The notes: a model not told the origin generated them from the letters alone. A stretch of 58,145 nucleotides of DNA from Bacteroidales bacterium (GCA_016293845.1 JAEDDH010000023.1:1-58145), one strand, 5' to 3'; shown: positions 25,148-33,853, numbered from the stretch's first letter. Numbers and translations are program-made.

Positions 25148-25407
25148 TTACAGCAATCCCTCTACTGCTTTTTCAATCACCTTGATACCCTCTGTTGGTT
25201 CGTAACGTTCTATTACGTTGCCGTTGCGGTCGATGAGAAATTTGGTGAAATTCCACTTGATGTCGGGATTCTTGTCGTAGTCGGGATTAGCCTTCGAGAG
25301 CATATCGATGAGGATTTTGCCTATCTGATGGTTGGGGTCAAAACCCTTGAAACCCCCAACGCCAAAGCACATACAAGTGCCATTGCAAATGATTTGAATG
25401 TTTTCAT
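25148..25407 (-). pseudogene. Glutathione peroxidase remnant with large internal deletion
   Basis: The 3' part encodes FKGFDPNHQIGK and KWNFTKFLIDRNGNVIERYEPT, the C-terminal third of a glutathione-peroxidase-like protein. From ATG 25407 a signal peptide, MKTFKSFAMALVCALALGVS, is encoded in another frame and runs straight into this segment. The whole thioredoxin-fold centre with the catalytic Cys is missing. One deletion of roughly 250-300 bases that also shifts the frame explains the structure. No active enzyme can be made. Confidence 0.8.
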
Positions 25408-25660
25408 TTTTTTACAGATTTTGTGGTTTGAATTTATGTCAGCAAAGATAACAACCAAAACATCTTGCCTCCAAATATTTTTTTGCCGATGTTGTGGTGT
25501 AAATGATTGATAATTAGCGATATAAAGCGATTTTGATGCGAAAAGTTTAACAGCGTTGCCGTTTTGTTACATGGTGAGAATCAGAGGGTTGGGAAAGATG
25601 TTGTATTAACGATAAATAAGGCGGAAAAAAGTTATATTATGGCGCAATCTCGATTTTTGT

Positions 25661-25702
25661 GAGTAAAAATCTATTAAGGTTTTCACCCGTCGAAAACGTC
25701 GG
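25661..25702. repeat. 42-base direct repeat, left copy
   Basis: GAGTAAAAATCTATTAAGG plus the following TTTTCACCC and GAAAAC words recur at 27375-27416 with a few changes. The right copy begins inside the final Glu codon and stop of the ATPase-DUF234 pseudogene, so this left copy looks like the 3' tail of another, lost copy of such a gene. Confidence 0.65.
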
Positions 25703-25707
25703 ATCTT

Positions 25708-25741
25708 CTCCGTAAGTGGTGAAAAAAATATAGTTACGGAG
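25708..25741. repeat. CTCCGTAA/TTACGGAG hairpin, copy 1
   Basis: CTCCGTAA (25708-25715) is the reverse complement of TTACGGAG (25734-25741). The same CCGTAAGTGG...AGTTACGGAG unit recurs about 160 bases downstream. Confidence 0.6.
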
Positions 25742-25870
25742 CGGGTTTTAAAAATTAACAATCTTATTATTAATTGTTTATGTGTAAATTGCTGTAAAGT
25801 TTTAAAAGATAACAAACGTATAACTAATTGATTATACGAATGTTATAACAATGCAAACATAAAACATCGT

Positions 25871-25912
25871 CCGTAAGTGGTAAATAAAACACAGTTACGG
25901 AGTAAGTTTTTT
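25871..25912. repeat. CCGTAA/TTACGG hairpin, copy 2, with T-run
   Basis: CCGTAAGTGG at 25871 and TTACGG ending at 25900 form the same hairpin as copy 1. Here it is followed closely by a run of eight T, so it could act as a terminator just before the ATPase pseudogene promoter. Confidence 0.55.
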
Positions 25913-25984
25913 TTAAAATAATGCAATAAATCAGAAAAATAATAATATCTTTGCAATAATAAAAACATAAAAAAAATTACAAGT

Positions 25985-27380
25985 ATGTTGATAGGACGCA
26001 AACACGAACAATCACTATTAAAACTCTGTGTAGAATCGAAGAGAGCAGAGTTTATAGCCGTCTATGGACGGAGACGCATAGGCAAGACATTCCTAATAAA
26101 GCAATAATTCAACAACAAATTCAGTTTTTACGTTACGGGTATATACAATGCGAGCAAAGACGAACAGTTGAAAAACTTTTATAGGCAACTCAACACATTG
26201 TCAACAAAGAAATTTGATATAAAACAAGACTGGTACGACGCATTCAACGACCTCAAAATATATCTTTCAAGTCTTAAAACAAAGAATATCATTGTTTTTT
26301 TTGACGAAATGCCATGGCTTGACACCCACAACTCCAAGTTTATAAAAGCGTTAGAACTTTTTTGGAACTCATGGGGGGCTGACTGCGAAAGACTCAAACT
26401 AATTGTATGCGGTTCGGCGACAACATGGATGATGGAAAAACTCATCGCCAACAAAGGTGGGCTTCATAATCGAGTAACGCTCCAAATGCACCTAAGCCCC
26501 TTTTCACTTTGCGAAACAGAAGAGTTTCTAAAAAAAACGGGAATCGAATGGAACCGCTACCAAATCATTGAGTTATACATGATTTTGGGAGGAGTTCCAT
26601 TTTACCTGACGCTACTCGAAAAGAATCTCACCTTCGCCGCCAACATCAATGCTCTTTTTTTTGCACAAAACGGAAAGATGCGTAATGAATACGACATACT
26701 TTTCAACTCGTTGTTTGTCAACAGCAACTTATATAAGACCGTAGTAAGCGTTATGGCCAAAAAGAATCTTGGAACGACACGCAACGAATTGGTTTGCAGC
26801 ACAAAAATTGACGGCGGACAACTCACCAAAATTCTGAAAAACCTTGAAACATGCGACTTTATTCGACACTACAACGCGATTGGAATGAAAGAACGAGGCG
26901 TAATGTACCAACTTACAGACAATTTCACATTGTTTTACCATAAATTTCAACGCGATTTTTTTAGCGGCAACGAAGATTTTTGGCAGACATTCTCCGACAC
27001 ACCAAAGCACAACTCATGGAGCGGTTATGCCTTTGAGCAAGTATGCCTCAATCATCTCGCGCAAATAAAAAAAAGCATTGGGAATCAACGGTATACATTC
27101 AGAAATATGCTCATGGAGTTCATCTGAGGCACAGATAGATCTCTTGATTAACCGAAACGACCAAGTTATAAGTCTTTGCGAAATGAAATACTCACGAAAA
27201 CCTTACGAACTCAAACAAAACTACTATGAGAAACTCATTGAACGTCGAGAATTGTTTCGCAGCAAGACAAAAACCAACAAAGCATTGCAATTTGTCTTTG
27301 TAACAACATATCCGCTCAAACGAACACCATATTCCGACATGATTCAACAAGTGTTAACAGCGGACGACTTGTTTGAGTAA
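25985..27380 (+). pseudogene. Broken ATPase with DUF234 nuclease domain
   Basis: Read through, this is an ATP-binding protein of the archaeal-ATPase/DUF234 group: MLIGRKHEQSLLKLC, Walker A YGRRRIGKTFLIKQ, Walker B IIVFFDEMPWLD, VCGSATTWM, LSPFSLCETEEFL, and a C-terminal EAQIDLLINRNDQVISLCEMKYS nuclease motif. Two lesions break it. A TAA at 26105-26107 falls right after the Walker A helix. A frameshift in the A-run near 27067-27075 (eight A; seven would restore the frame) separates off the nuclease domain from about 27078. As read, no full-length product forms. A TATCTTTG box at 25946-25953 precedes it. Confidence 0.85.
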
Positions 27381-27416
27381 AAAATCTATTAAGGTTTTCA
27401 CCCCTTGAAAACCGCC
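27375..27416. repeat. 42-base direct repeat, right copy
   Basis: GAGTAA (last codon and stop of the ATPase pseudogene), then the ATCTATTAAGGTTTTCACCC word. It matches 25661-25702. Together the copies flank the 1.7-kb pseudogene. Confidence 0.65.
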
Positions 27417-27473
27417 GAAAAAATTTTCTTGAAAAAAATATGAAAAAAATGTTTTGCGAGTGTAAATAGTTTG

Positions 27474-27481
27474 TAAATTTG
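27474..27481 (+). promoter_or_regulatory. -7 box upstream of RNA leader A
   Basis: TAAATTTG fits TAnnTTTG, with TTTG at 27453-27456 about 17 bases upstream. A transcript from here would contain a 12-codon frame (ATG at 27511, ending in TAA at 27549) and then the structured leader. Confidence 0.45.
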
Positions 27482-27545
27482 CCAACGATTACAAACTAAA
27501 AAAACACGAAAATGAACAAAAAGCGGCGTGCAACCGCCGCGAAAC

Positions 27546-27785
27546 AATAACTAACATATAGTATAAACCATAAGCGTTTGCTGATATTATTCGGAACTCT
27601 GAAAATTTGGCGATTTGAAAGTAGTTCAATGTGGAATAAGTTCGCAGACGTCCGTGCATTGCGTGGACGCGATAAAAGAACTTATACATTGAACAGGTTA
27701 CGCCAAATACCTCAGAGTACATAAGGAGTGTTCACGCATTTTTTATGTCCGCTGATAAACAAGGTATTTGAGGTAGCCTGTTTTT
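27546..27785 (+). ncRNA. Structured RNA leader A: pseudoknot and terminator/antiterminator
   Basis: Elements: AATAACTAA at 27546; AGCGTTTGCT at 27573-27582, pairing with GCAGACGT at 27644-27651 (pseudoknot); P1 ACTCTGA 27596-27602 with TCAGAGT 27712-27718; P2 ATTTGGCG 27605-27612 with CGCCAAAT 27701-27708; P3 GTTCAATGT 27624-27632 with ACATTGAAC 27686-27694; P4 ATAAGTTC 27636-27643 with GAACTTAT 27678-27685; a small P5. A competing hairpin pairs CAAATACCT (27704-27712) with AGGTATTTG (27762-27770) and CAGGTTA (27694-27700) with TAGCCTG (27774-27780), followed by TTTTT. P1-P3 and this terminator share strands, so they exclude each other. The dynamin-like operon starts 38 bases on. A second copy is at 39584-39818. 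Confidence 0.75.
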
Positions 27786-27822
27786 CCGATAAGTTATTAG
27801 TGGCGCGAAAAATGCACGAAAA

Positions 27823-30033
27823 ATGTCAGAACTACAAAAGAAGATTGACGAAATTCTGTCCGAACGGAAATCGCGGATAGACAATATTTCGTCGCAAGAG
27901 GCTTTGATAGATTCGCTGTATCCGAATCTTCAAAAGATACAAAAAACGATTTCCGAACTTGGTGTAGAAGGTTCAGACGACAAAGTTGAAACTATCTCTA
28001 AATTTCTCAACAACCTCGACCAAGCCCGTGAAAAACTTCGCTTGCTCAAAAAGCGTTACGCCAAAGACACAATAAATATAGGAGTGTCGGGTTTCACCCA
28101 CGCTGGCAAAAGCACGTTGTTGCAAGCCATTTCGGGACTTACCGACAGCGAGATTCCCAAAGCCGACGAGGGTGCCGAAGATTCTCTTCACGCAACAACT
28201 GCAATCTGTTCACAGATTTTCAATTCGGCGGAGAAATACGCGGAGATTTTCTACAAGACCGACCACGAGTTTGTGGAATTTGTAAACGCGCACTTGAATA
28301 TTGCAGGTCTTAGCCAGATTTCCGACAAAGGCGAGTTTCCTAAGATCCAAATCCCCGAAAACAATGACACCGAGGAGTATAAGAATACGATTAAGGACAG
28401 GCTGCGCCTTCTTCAAGAGAGTTTTCCGTTTTACAAGGACAAAATTGGGAACGGTTACGAGAAGATTTCGGGCAACAACCTCAACCGTTTGGATTCGTAT
28501 GTATCGTATTCCAAGAGCGACAAGATGACGAGGTTTTTCCCTGCCGTCAAGGAGGTGAAAATATATAGTCCTTTCCCCGCTTTCGGCAATCCTGATGTGA
28601 AACTTTGCCTTGTCGATTTGCCAGGATTCGGCGAGTTCAACGAGGTTGATAAAATTCAGATTTCAAATCTCAAAGAAATCGTTGACCACATCATCTTCAT
28701 CTACAAGACTGACGACAGCCTTGGTATCGACAAAAAGCATTTCCGCGAAAGTTATTTTGAGATAAAAGGCATACACCCAGCGCAGAGCAACAACAAGGAT
28801 TTTCTTCTAAACTTTCTGAGTTTCCTAATCAACGAGAAACGTGTCGGCAATTGGCAGAACCTTGTAAGGCAGACTGTTAACACAATTCAAAGTACATACG
28901 GAAACTACATGTATTACAGTTTCCCCGCACTCCTCGATAATCAGCCTAACAAGCAGGATGCCGAAAAGAACCTCAATGACATTCTCTCGCGCCTTTCGCA
29001 GACTTTGCCACAGATGGACGAGTGTTTGTTGAAGTCGCTCGGAGAATCGTTAAACGTTAGCGAGTTGATGTTCTTGTTGAAAGATTTGGCGAAGTTCGTC
29101 AATCAGTATTCGTATGCCAACGAGGATACATCAAATTTCCACACAAAAGGCGTAAGATTCAGAGAAGACTTCAACAAGGATCTGGAGAAACTTCTTGCCA
29201 AGTACCAAAAAGAGTCAGAAGAAATCGATAATGGATTTTGCAATAAAGTTTCTGCAATTGCAACCCAAACTGACAGCGACATTGCCGACAATCTTCTTTA
29301 CAAGCCCAGCACTGAACGACCAACGTGGGACATCTACATTGATTATGCAGCAAAAGGAGACAACGCCTCGACATTTGCATCCGAATTGCGCCGAGTATGG
29401 GTGGAAACATTGGGCAGGTATATCAACCTTGACGAAGATTTCAGTCAGCACATCGACAAACTCAAGAAAGAAGTTCTTGACCTCTTTGACAGCCGCAGCC
29501 ATATTGTTCCTAAGGATGAAAACGGAGAATACAATCTTCTGGCATTGCTCGAAAAACTTCAATGTCTTGGCAATGACAACGAACTCACACTCGCATTCAC
29601 CTCTTTGCAAACCCTTACCCAAAATTTCCGTCAGAATTTGTATCCGTACATCTTCCGTGACCAATTGGAAAAAGGGATGCTCACCACCGCCAACGGAGGT
29701 ACGCGACAACTTGACACGTCGCAAGATCTTCGATTTATCGAAAACTACAAGCGGCAACTTGTGCCAATGTGCCAGAACAACAACTACGAGATTTCCAAAA
29801 ACATCCAACAGAACTTCGTATTGTCGTATTTCCTTATTGGTGCTCTGCACACGTTTATGGAAAGCATAACATACGCCAAGACCGACTATGATGCCGACTT
29901 TGTGAAATTCTGTTCGATTTTCCGCAAAAACATCTATCCTGAGGAATATGGCAGCGAGGCCGATTCTGCGAAAGTGGAAGAACTGAGAGTCATTTTGGAG
30001 CAGACCAAAGAACTAATAAACACAATTCAATAA
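27823..30033 (+). CDS. Dynamin-like GTPase
   Basis: A 736-residue protein. A helical N-terminus (~85 residues) is followed by a GTPase domain with G1 GFTHAGKS (90-97) and G3 LCLVDLPGFGEFNEVDK (~262-278). IYKTDDSLGIDK may be G4. A long helical C-terminal region (stalk-like, ~400 residues) completes a dynamin-type layout. Such proteins remodel membranes, and several bacterial ones protect against phage. It is the first gene of a three-gene operon controlled by RNA leader A; the next gene begins five bases after its stop. I do not recognise a named family. A defence role is inference from context. Confidence 0.8.
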   Translation: MSELQKKIDEILSERKSRIDNISSQEALIDSLYPNLQKIQKTISELGVEGSDDKVETISKFLNNLDQAREKLRLLKKRYAKDTINIGVSGFTHAGKSTLLQAISGLTDSEIPKADEGAEDSLHATTAICSQIFNSAEKYAEIFYKTDHEFVEFVNAHLNIAGLSQISDKGEFPKIQIPENNDTEEYKNTIKDRLRLLQESFPFYKDKIGNGYEKISGNNLNRLDSYVSYSKSDKMTRFFPAVKEVKIYSPFPAFGNPDVKLCLVDLPGFGEFNEVDKIQISNLKEIVDHIIFIYKTDDSLGIDKKHFRESYFEIKGIHPAQSNNKDFLLNFLSFLINEKRVGNWQNLVRQTVNTIQSTYGNYMYYSFPALLDNQPNKQDAEKNLNDILSRLSQTLPQMDECLLKSLGESLNVSELMFLLKDLAKFVNQYSYANEDTSNFHTKGVRFREDFNKDLEKLLAKYQKESEEIDNGFCNKVSAIATQTDSDIADNLLYKPSTERPTWDIYIDYAAKGDNASTFASELRRVWVETLGRYINLDEDFSQHIDKLKKEVLDLFDSRSHIVPKDENGEYNLLALLEKLQCLGNDNELTLAFTSLQTLTQNFRQNLYPYIFRDQLEKGMLTTANGGTRQLDTSQDLRFIENYKRQLVPMCQNNNYEISKNIQQNFVLSYFLIGALHTFMESITYAKTDYDADFVKFCSIFRKNIYPEEYGSEADSAKVEELRVILEQTKELINTIQ

Positions 30034-30037
30034 GATA

Positions 30038-31381
30038 ATGAAACTACCAGTAATAAACATTGCAGTAATCGCACCCACTGGCGCAGGCAAAACAGCCTTG
30101 ATAAGCACTGTGTGCGATTACATCAAGAAGAAAAGCAACATGGCGGATGGCTATACTCTCGAAATAGCGAACAAGGCTGCCGCAGAACTCAACACATTCA
30201 AAAACCAACTTCAAGGCAAACTCGCCGCCATGAACATTGAGTTTGATGCAAAACTAATCAAAGGTACACAAGAATGTACCGAGTACATGTTTTCCATCAA
30301 CTTTGAAGCCAATGGAGAAACAATCAAACAGCCATTCAAAATACTCGACATCCCTGGTGCGTACATCAATAAGCCATACGAATACGAAAATACGGATGAG
30401 TATAAGAAATTTATCTCCCATCTAAACGAGTCAAGAATCCTATGGATTCCAATAGACACCCCTATTCTTATGGAAACACCGTCAAACCAAACAAAAGGAT
30501 TCTCTGAAATGCAACGTCATACTGCAAATTTGGAGGACTTCGTTAGACAGTGGGCTCAATTTGCTGCCAAAAACAATGTAACTGATTATTGTGACTTTGT
30601 GCTTGTCAAATGCGAAACCTATTTCTCGCAGGGCCGCACCAACAGCAACAATCAATGTCGTTCACGCTTCGACGAATCATACAGCAAACTTGTAACCGCA
30701 ATAAGGGAAGAAAATACAGAGGACAAAATTGCGTGTGTTGCTGTAGAAACAATCGGTCCGATCAAAGTTAACAAAGCCCAGTGGACGGATGACGGCAATT
30801 GTGTTGTCAACTACACAATTACCAACACTACACAGAAAATCGCGGGTGCAGATTGCCTACTCAATGACGCTCTCAATGTCGCGAAGGAAAGCGCAGAAGT
30901 CGAAATAAACAAAATGCGTCTCTCAATGGTGAGTGAAGCAAAGACGCTGTCCAAAAACAAGGAGAAGTTGAAAAAAGACCTACAAGACAACATCGACAAT
31001 GCAACCCGACGCAAACACGAATTGAGCAACCTGTATAGCAAACAGGAAGAAGCCGAAAGAGAGATTGAGAAAAAGAAGGGATTACCGCTTTTCAAAGTGC
31101 TGATTGAAAAACTCCTTAAATATTTTTTCCCGAGTTGGGGAATAACAACTTTGGAAGAATTGTTGGAGAAAAAACGCTACACGGAAGCGTGCATCGGGTC
31201 TGTTGAGGACGAAATCTCTCGATTGAAAAGTCAATACGACGAAATTGACCAGATGCAAGTATTGACCTCAAACGAACTTGAAAAGGTTCAGAACGACATT
31301 GCTGGCATAGACAAATTGATTGTCCACTTTGAAAAACTCGGCAATCGAACGCCAAACTCAATTTATTATCATCAACTCTAA
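30038..31381 (+). CDS. P-loop GTPase/ATPase with C-terminal coiled coil
   Basis: A 447-residue protein. The P-loop is at the very start (IAPTGAGKTALISTV, A12-T19), with a DxPG-type switch ILDIPGAY at ~103-109. The region 290-430 is largely coiled coil (KNKEKLKKDLQDNIDNATRRK, EEAEREIEKKKG) broken by a hydrophobic hinge (LFKVLIEKLLKYFFPSWGITTLEELL) that may touch a membrane. It is probably a small GTPase working with the dynamin-like protein upstream, as the genes are five bases apart. No annotated relative comes to mind. Confidence 0.75.
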   Translation: MKLPVINIAVIAPTGAGKTALISTVCDYIKKKSNMADGYTLEIANKAAAELNTFKNQLQGKLAAMNIEFDAKLIKGTQECTEYMFSINFEANGETIKQPFKILDIPGAYINKPYEYENTDEYKKFISHLNESRILWIPIDTPILMETPSNQTKGFSEMQRHTANLEDFVRQWAQFAAKNNVTDYCDFVLVKCETYFSQGRTNSNNQCRSRFDESYSKLVTAIREENTEDKIACVAVETIGPIKVNKAQWTDDGNCVVNYTITNTTQKIAGADCLLNDALNVAKESAEVEINKMRLSMVSEAKTLSKNKEKLKKDLQDNIDNATRRKHELSNLYSKQEEAEREIEKKKGLPLFKVLIEKLLKYFFPSWGITTLEELLEKKRYTEACIGSVEDEISRLKSQYDEIDQMQVLTSNELEKVQNDIAGIDKLIVHFEKLGNRTPNSIYYHQL

Positions 31382-31394
31382 AAACTAAGAAATT

Positions 31395-32666
31395 ATGTTG
31401 GACGAAATAAAATATAAAACACGGAAGTTCAGCGAAGACTATGTTTGGTTTTCGACAAACAACGTCAACGAATCTTGGAAAGCAGGCTACAAGGCTTTGT
31501 TTTTCAATCCAGACAGCAGTGTGAACCTATTCGCAGAAATTGAGAACGATTCTTATCGCATTTTTTTCGACAAGATAGACTCAAAGCGACAGGACGTACA
31601 GTATCGCAACCTCTATTGCGTATTGCTTTCGGAAGGCAAACGCGGAAGCGATTCCTCAAAAGCGATGTTTTGTTTGCTTTCCAACTACTTTCTCGGTGGG
31701 AAACGAAATGAAATACAGAATCTTTTCGACGAGCATTTCTCTGTCGAGTTCATAGACTCAATTTATGAAAGAAATAGAGATTCTGAGGTAGAAGCACAAA
31801 TCCACGAACATTTCTATGCCATTGTGGAACAGCTGCAAGACGTTGATTTTCAGCATGAGTATGCCACTAATGACAATTCATACATTTTTACAACGTATGA
31901 TTCGGAAGTCAATGCTTTTTTTACAGAATTGGAGTTTATTACAAACAACAAACCAATAGAGGGCATTGTTTCGCTTGTAATGACAGGCTATTCTATGGAA
32001 CACAAGTATTTGGAAGAATTTGACTATTCACGGTTTTCACGCGGTCTTTGTCTCTCAATGTCAAACGTTGAAGGCGGCAGAATCGAAAAGACAATAAAAA
32101 CGGTTGTTTTCATTGAAATTTCTTCTCTGCCTACGAAAACCACCTACACGCAAGGCGAAAGGTTTGTGGCAGATGGCTGTGTTATTCGGATTACCTATTC
32201 CAATGGCACAACGGAAACAAAAAATGTGACAGATGACGAAATTTCAGGTTTTGATACTCAAAAAGTCGGGGCTCAAAAAATAACTGTAACTTACGAAGGA
32301 TGCACAACATCATTTGAAGTAACGGTAAACGCCCCTTTCGACACCGTGGGGACGACCACGATTCAAAACGCACCGAAAGGCAACAACACGAAGAATCCCG
32401 AAACAGAAGAGAACGACAGCCCATTATCGACGATATTATCGAGAATAAAATCCGACCAATCCTTCAGGAAATTGTTGATAATAACGAGCGTAATAATCCT
32501 GGCATTACTCTTCATGGTGAGGAGTTGTGTCAAAAAATCTGGGAACGGCTCGGAGAAGAACTCGCCCGAACAAAAGGAACAGCCATCCTCCCCACAATCG
32601 CCCGATTCATCCAAAAAATCTACGACAGATACGCTGGGAATAAAGGCTGACACTCTAAAAAACTAA
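31395..32666 (+). CDS. Ig-like-domain membrane protein of GTPase operon
   Basis: A 423-residue protein. The N-terminal ~230 residues are of unknown fold (YVWFSTNNVNESWKAGYKALFFNPD, YRNLYCVLLSEGKRGSDSSK). Residues ~243-312 are a bacterial Ig-like (Big-3 type) domain: SSLPTKTTYTQGERF, ITYSNGTTETKNVTDDEISG and VGAQKITVTYEG. A single membrane segment (KLLIITSVIILALLFMV) lies at ~357-375, then a Lys/Ser/Pro-rich tail. There is no signal peptide. It lies 13 bases after the P-loop gene and ends the operon, so it may anchor the two GTPases at the membrane. Novel to me. Confidence 0.75.
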   Translation: MLDEIKYKTRKFSEDYVWFSTNNVNESWKAGYKALFFNPDSSVNLFAEIENDSYRIFFDKIDSKRQDVQYRNLYCVLLSEGKRGSDSSKAMFCLLSNYFLGGKRNEIQNLFDEHFSVEFIDSIYERNRDSEVEAQIHEHFYAIVEQLQDVDFQHEYATNDNSYIFTTYDSEVNAFFTELEFITNNKPIEGIVSLVMTGYSMEHKYLEEFDYSRFSRGLCLSMSNVEGGRIEKTIKTVVFIEISSLPTKTTYTQGERFVADGCVIRITYSNGTTETKNVTDDEISGFDTQKVGAQKITVTYEGCTTSFEVTVNAPFDTVGTTTIQNAPKGNNTKNPETEENDSPLSTILSRIKSDQSFRKLLIITSVIILALLFMVRSCVKKSGNGSEKNSPEQKEQPSSPQSPDSSKKSTTDTLGIKADTLKN

Positions 32667-32670
32667 CTAA

Positions 32671-32710
32671 AACAGTCTGCGGCATGTGTTGTCGCAGACG
32701 TTTTTTTTTC
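32671..32710 (+). terminator. Terminator of GTPase operon
   Basis: GTCTGCG (32675-32681) pairs with CGCAGAC (32693-32699), extended by G-T and C-G pairs, followed by G and nine T. A strong intrinsic terminator. Confidence 0.88.
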
Positions 32711-32730
32711 CAAGAAAAAACAATAATTCT

Positions 32731-32961
32731 CTATGCTGCATTTTTCCGATAATCGATTACGGAAATTTCTTGGTGCAGCATTTTTGCAGCATTGATTATT
32801 TTTTCGATATTTGCAATAACATCACCCGTGTAGATTATCTCATCGCAGTCTTCACATTTATAGCATGGAACGTTTCTTATGATAATCAACACATCTCCCA
32901 AATCTGTTACGCTTGAAGTAGTGGTTTTTGCTGCATTGCAGCCGCAACGTGAACATTTCAT
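32731..32961 (-). CDS. MqsA/YgiT-type zinc-finger antitoxin
   Basis: A 76-residue protein with two CxxC pairs (MKCSRCGCNAAKTTT and VPCYKCEDCDEII), the YgiT-type zinc-binding domain found at the N-terminus of MqsA antitoxins. A short helix follows (VIANIEKIINAAKML). It lacks the C-terminal HTH of full MqsA, as usual when paired with DUF4258 toxins. It lies two bases downstream of the toxin gene. Confidence 0.85.
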   Translation of the reverse strand: MKCSRCGCNAAKTTTSSVTDLGDVLIIIRNVPCYKCEDCDEIIYTGDVIANIEKIINAAKMLHQEISVIDYRKNAA

Positions 32962-32963
32962 AA

Positions 32964-33275
32964 TTAACTTTTTTTAGTTTTAAAATCTGGTTCCCATATC
33001 GTTGGCGATGGATAATACGCTGTAATCAGATAAATAAACTCTTCATCATGGCTTACAACGACGTGTAATGCCACATTTCCAACAGATGATCCGAGAATTA
33101 GGCAACTTGCAAATGGTTTATCTTCCTCATACTGTCTTATTATTTCGCCCTCAGTTATCACTCTTTGAACATCATAGATTGATATATTGCGAGAATTGAG
33201 TCTTATCCTCGCATGTTCCGTAACCACAATATTTTTTAACGTGTTTAACTTTCTGAGTTCATTAATATCAATCAT
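32964..33275 (-). CDS. DUF4258 putative toxin
   Basis: From ATG 33275, a 103-residue protein with VVTEHARIRLNSRNISIYDVQRVITEGEIIRQYEEDKP, LILGSSVGNVALHVVVSHDEEFIYLITAYYPSPTIWEPDF, the DUF4258 pattern related to the RelE/BrnT fold. These proteins are ribonuclease-like toxins. The start at 33275 is preferred over the longer frame because a TATCTTTG -7 box sits at 33297-33304 on the minus strand, downstream of the earlier ATG. The zinc-finger antitoxin follows in the same operon (toxin first). Confidence 0.85.
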   Translation of the reverse strand: MIDINELRKLNTLKNIVVTEHARIRLNSRNISIYDVQRVITEGEIIRQYEEDKPFASCLILGSSVGNVALHVVVSHDEEFIYLITAYYPSPTIWEPDFKTKKS

Positions 33276-33500
33276 TTTGATGTCAAATTTTAGCTTCAAA
33301 GATAATAAAAAAAAAGAAGAATGCAAATTTTTTATGCAAGAGCAGAAAAAAATACTTGTGTGTGGTTTTGCAAACCAACCTCATTTGTAAAAAAATACAT
33401 ATTTAGCCACTTTTTTCTGCCAAACAGTTAAGTTGATTATAAAGTCGTTGGAAAAATTTGTTTCAAATGCAAAAATTTGGTTGTTGTCTATTGTTCCATT

Positions 33501-33767
33501 TCATCTCCTCAAAAGATACGCAAACCGACCTTGACCTGGTTCTGCCGAGCGCGAAAGAAAAGTATATTTTTGGGTTTCAGCATCAAAATCCACCAAATCG
33601 TCGCTTCCATCGGGATTAGCCAAATGAAGTTGGTAATTTTCATCACAATACGGCACAGAAACACCCTTAGCCCAAGCGTCTAAATAAAGTTGTTCGATGC
33701 CGTGCTTCATTTCTTCTTCCACCTGCGCGATGGTTTTGCCGTTGGTTAGTTTAAAATCGCGGTTCAT
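33501..33767 (-). CDS. Small protein of unknown function
   Basis: An 88-residue acidic protein from ATG 33767 (MNRDFKLTNGKTIAQVEEEMKHGIEQL, YQLHLANPDGSDDLVDFDAETQKYTFLSRSA). The first half is helical and the second beta-rich. A TATCTTTG -7 box at 33789-33796 (minus strand) rules out the longer start at 33815. I do not recognise the family. It is divergent from the AlbA-2 gene, with back-to-back promoters. Confidence 0.6.
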   Translation of the reverse strand: MNRDFKLTNGKTIAQVEEEMKHGIEQLYLDAWAKGVSVPYCDENYQLHLANPDGSDDLVDFDAETQKYTFLSRSAEPGQGRFAYLLRR

Positions 33768-33788
33768 AACACTGATTGTAATTTTTCG

Positions 33789-33833
33789 CAAAGATAATAT
33801 AATTTCCCTTTCCATAAAAAATTATTATCTTTG
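33789..33833. promoter_or_regulatory. Back-to-back promoters
   Basis: CAAAGATA (33789-33796) is a minus-strand TATCTTTG box and TATCTTTG at 33826-33833 is a plus-strand one. They drive the small protein leftward and the AlbA-2 gene rightward, with short leaders (about 15 and 14 bases). Confidence 0.65.
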
Positions 33834-33853
33834 CACCAAATAATCAATGCAAA

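Larger units (their letters stand above)
25408..25984. other. Gene-poor region with repeats
   Basis: No gene is recognised. The stretch holds a copy of the 42-base repeat that also ends the ATPase pseudogene (25661-25702) and two copies of a CCGTAAGTGG...TTACGG hairpin. A TATCTTTG -7 box at 25946-25953 faces the ATPase pseudogene. A minus-strand reading frame at 25606-25815 has no protein-like character. Confidence 0.6.

Noticed and set aside
27511..27549. 12-codon frame upstream of leader A as a translated leader peptide
   Set aside because: Copy B has no equivalent frame, so translation-coupled attenuation through it is not a shared feature. Kept only as a note.
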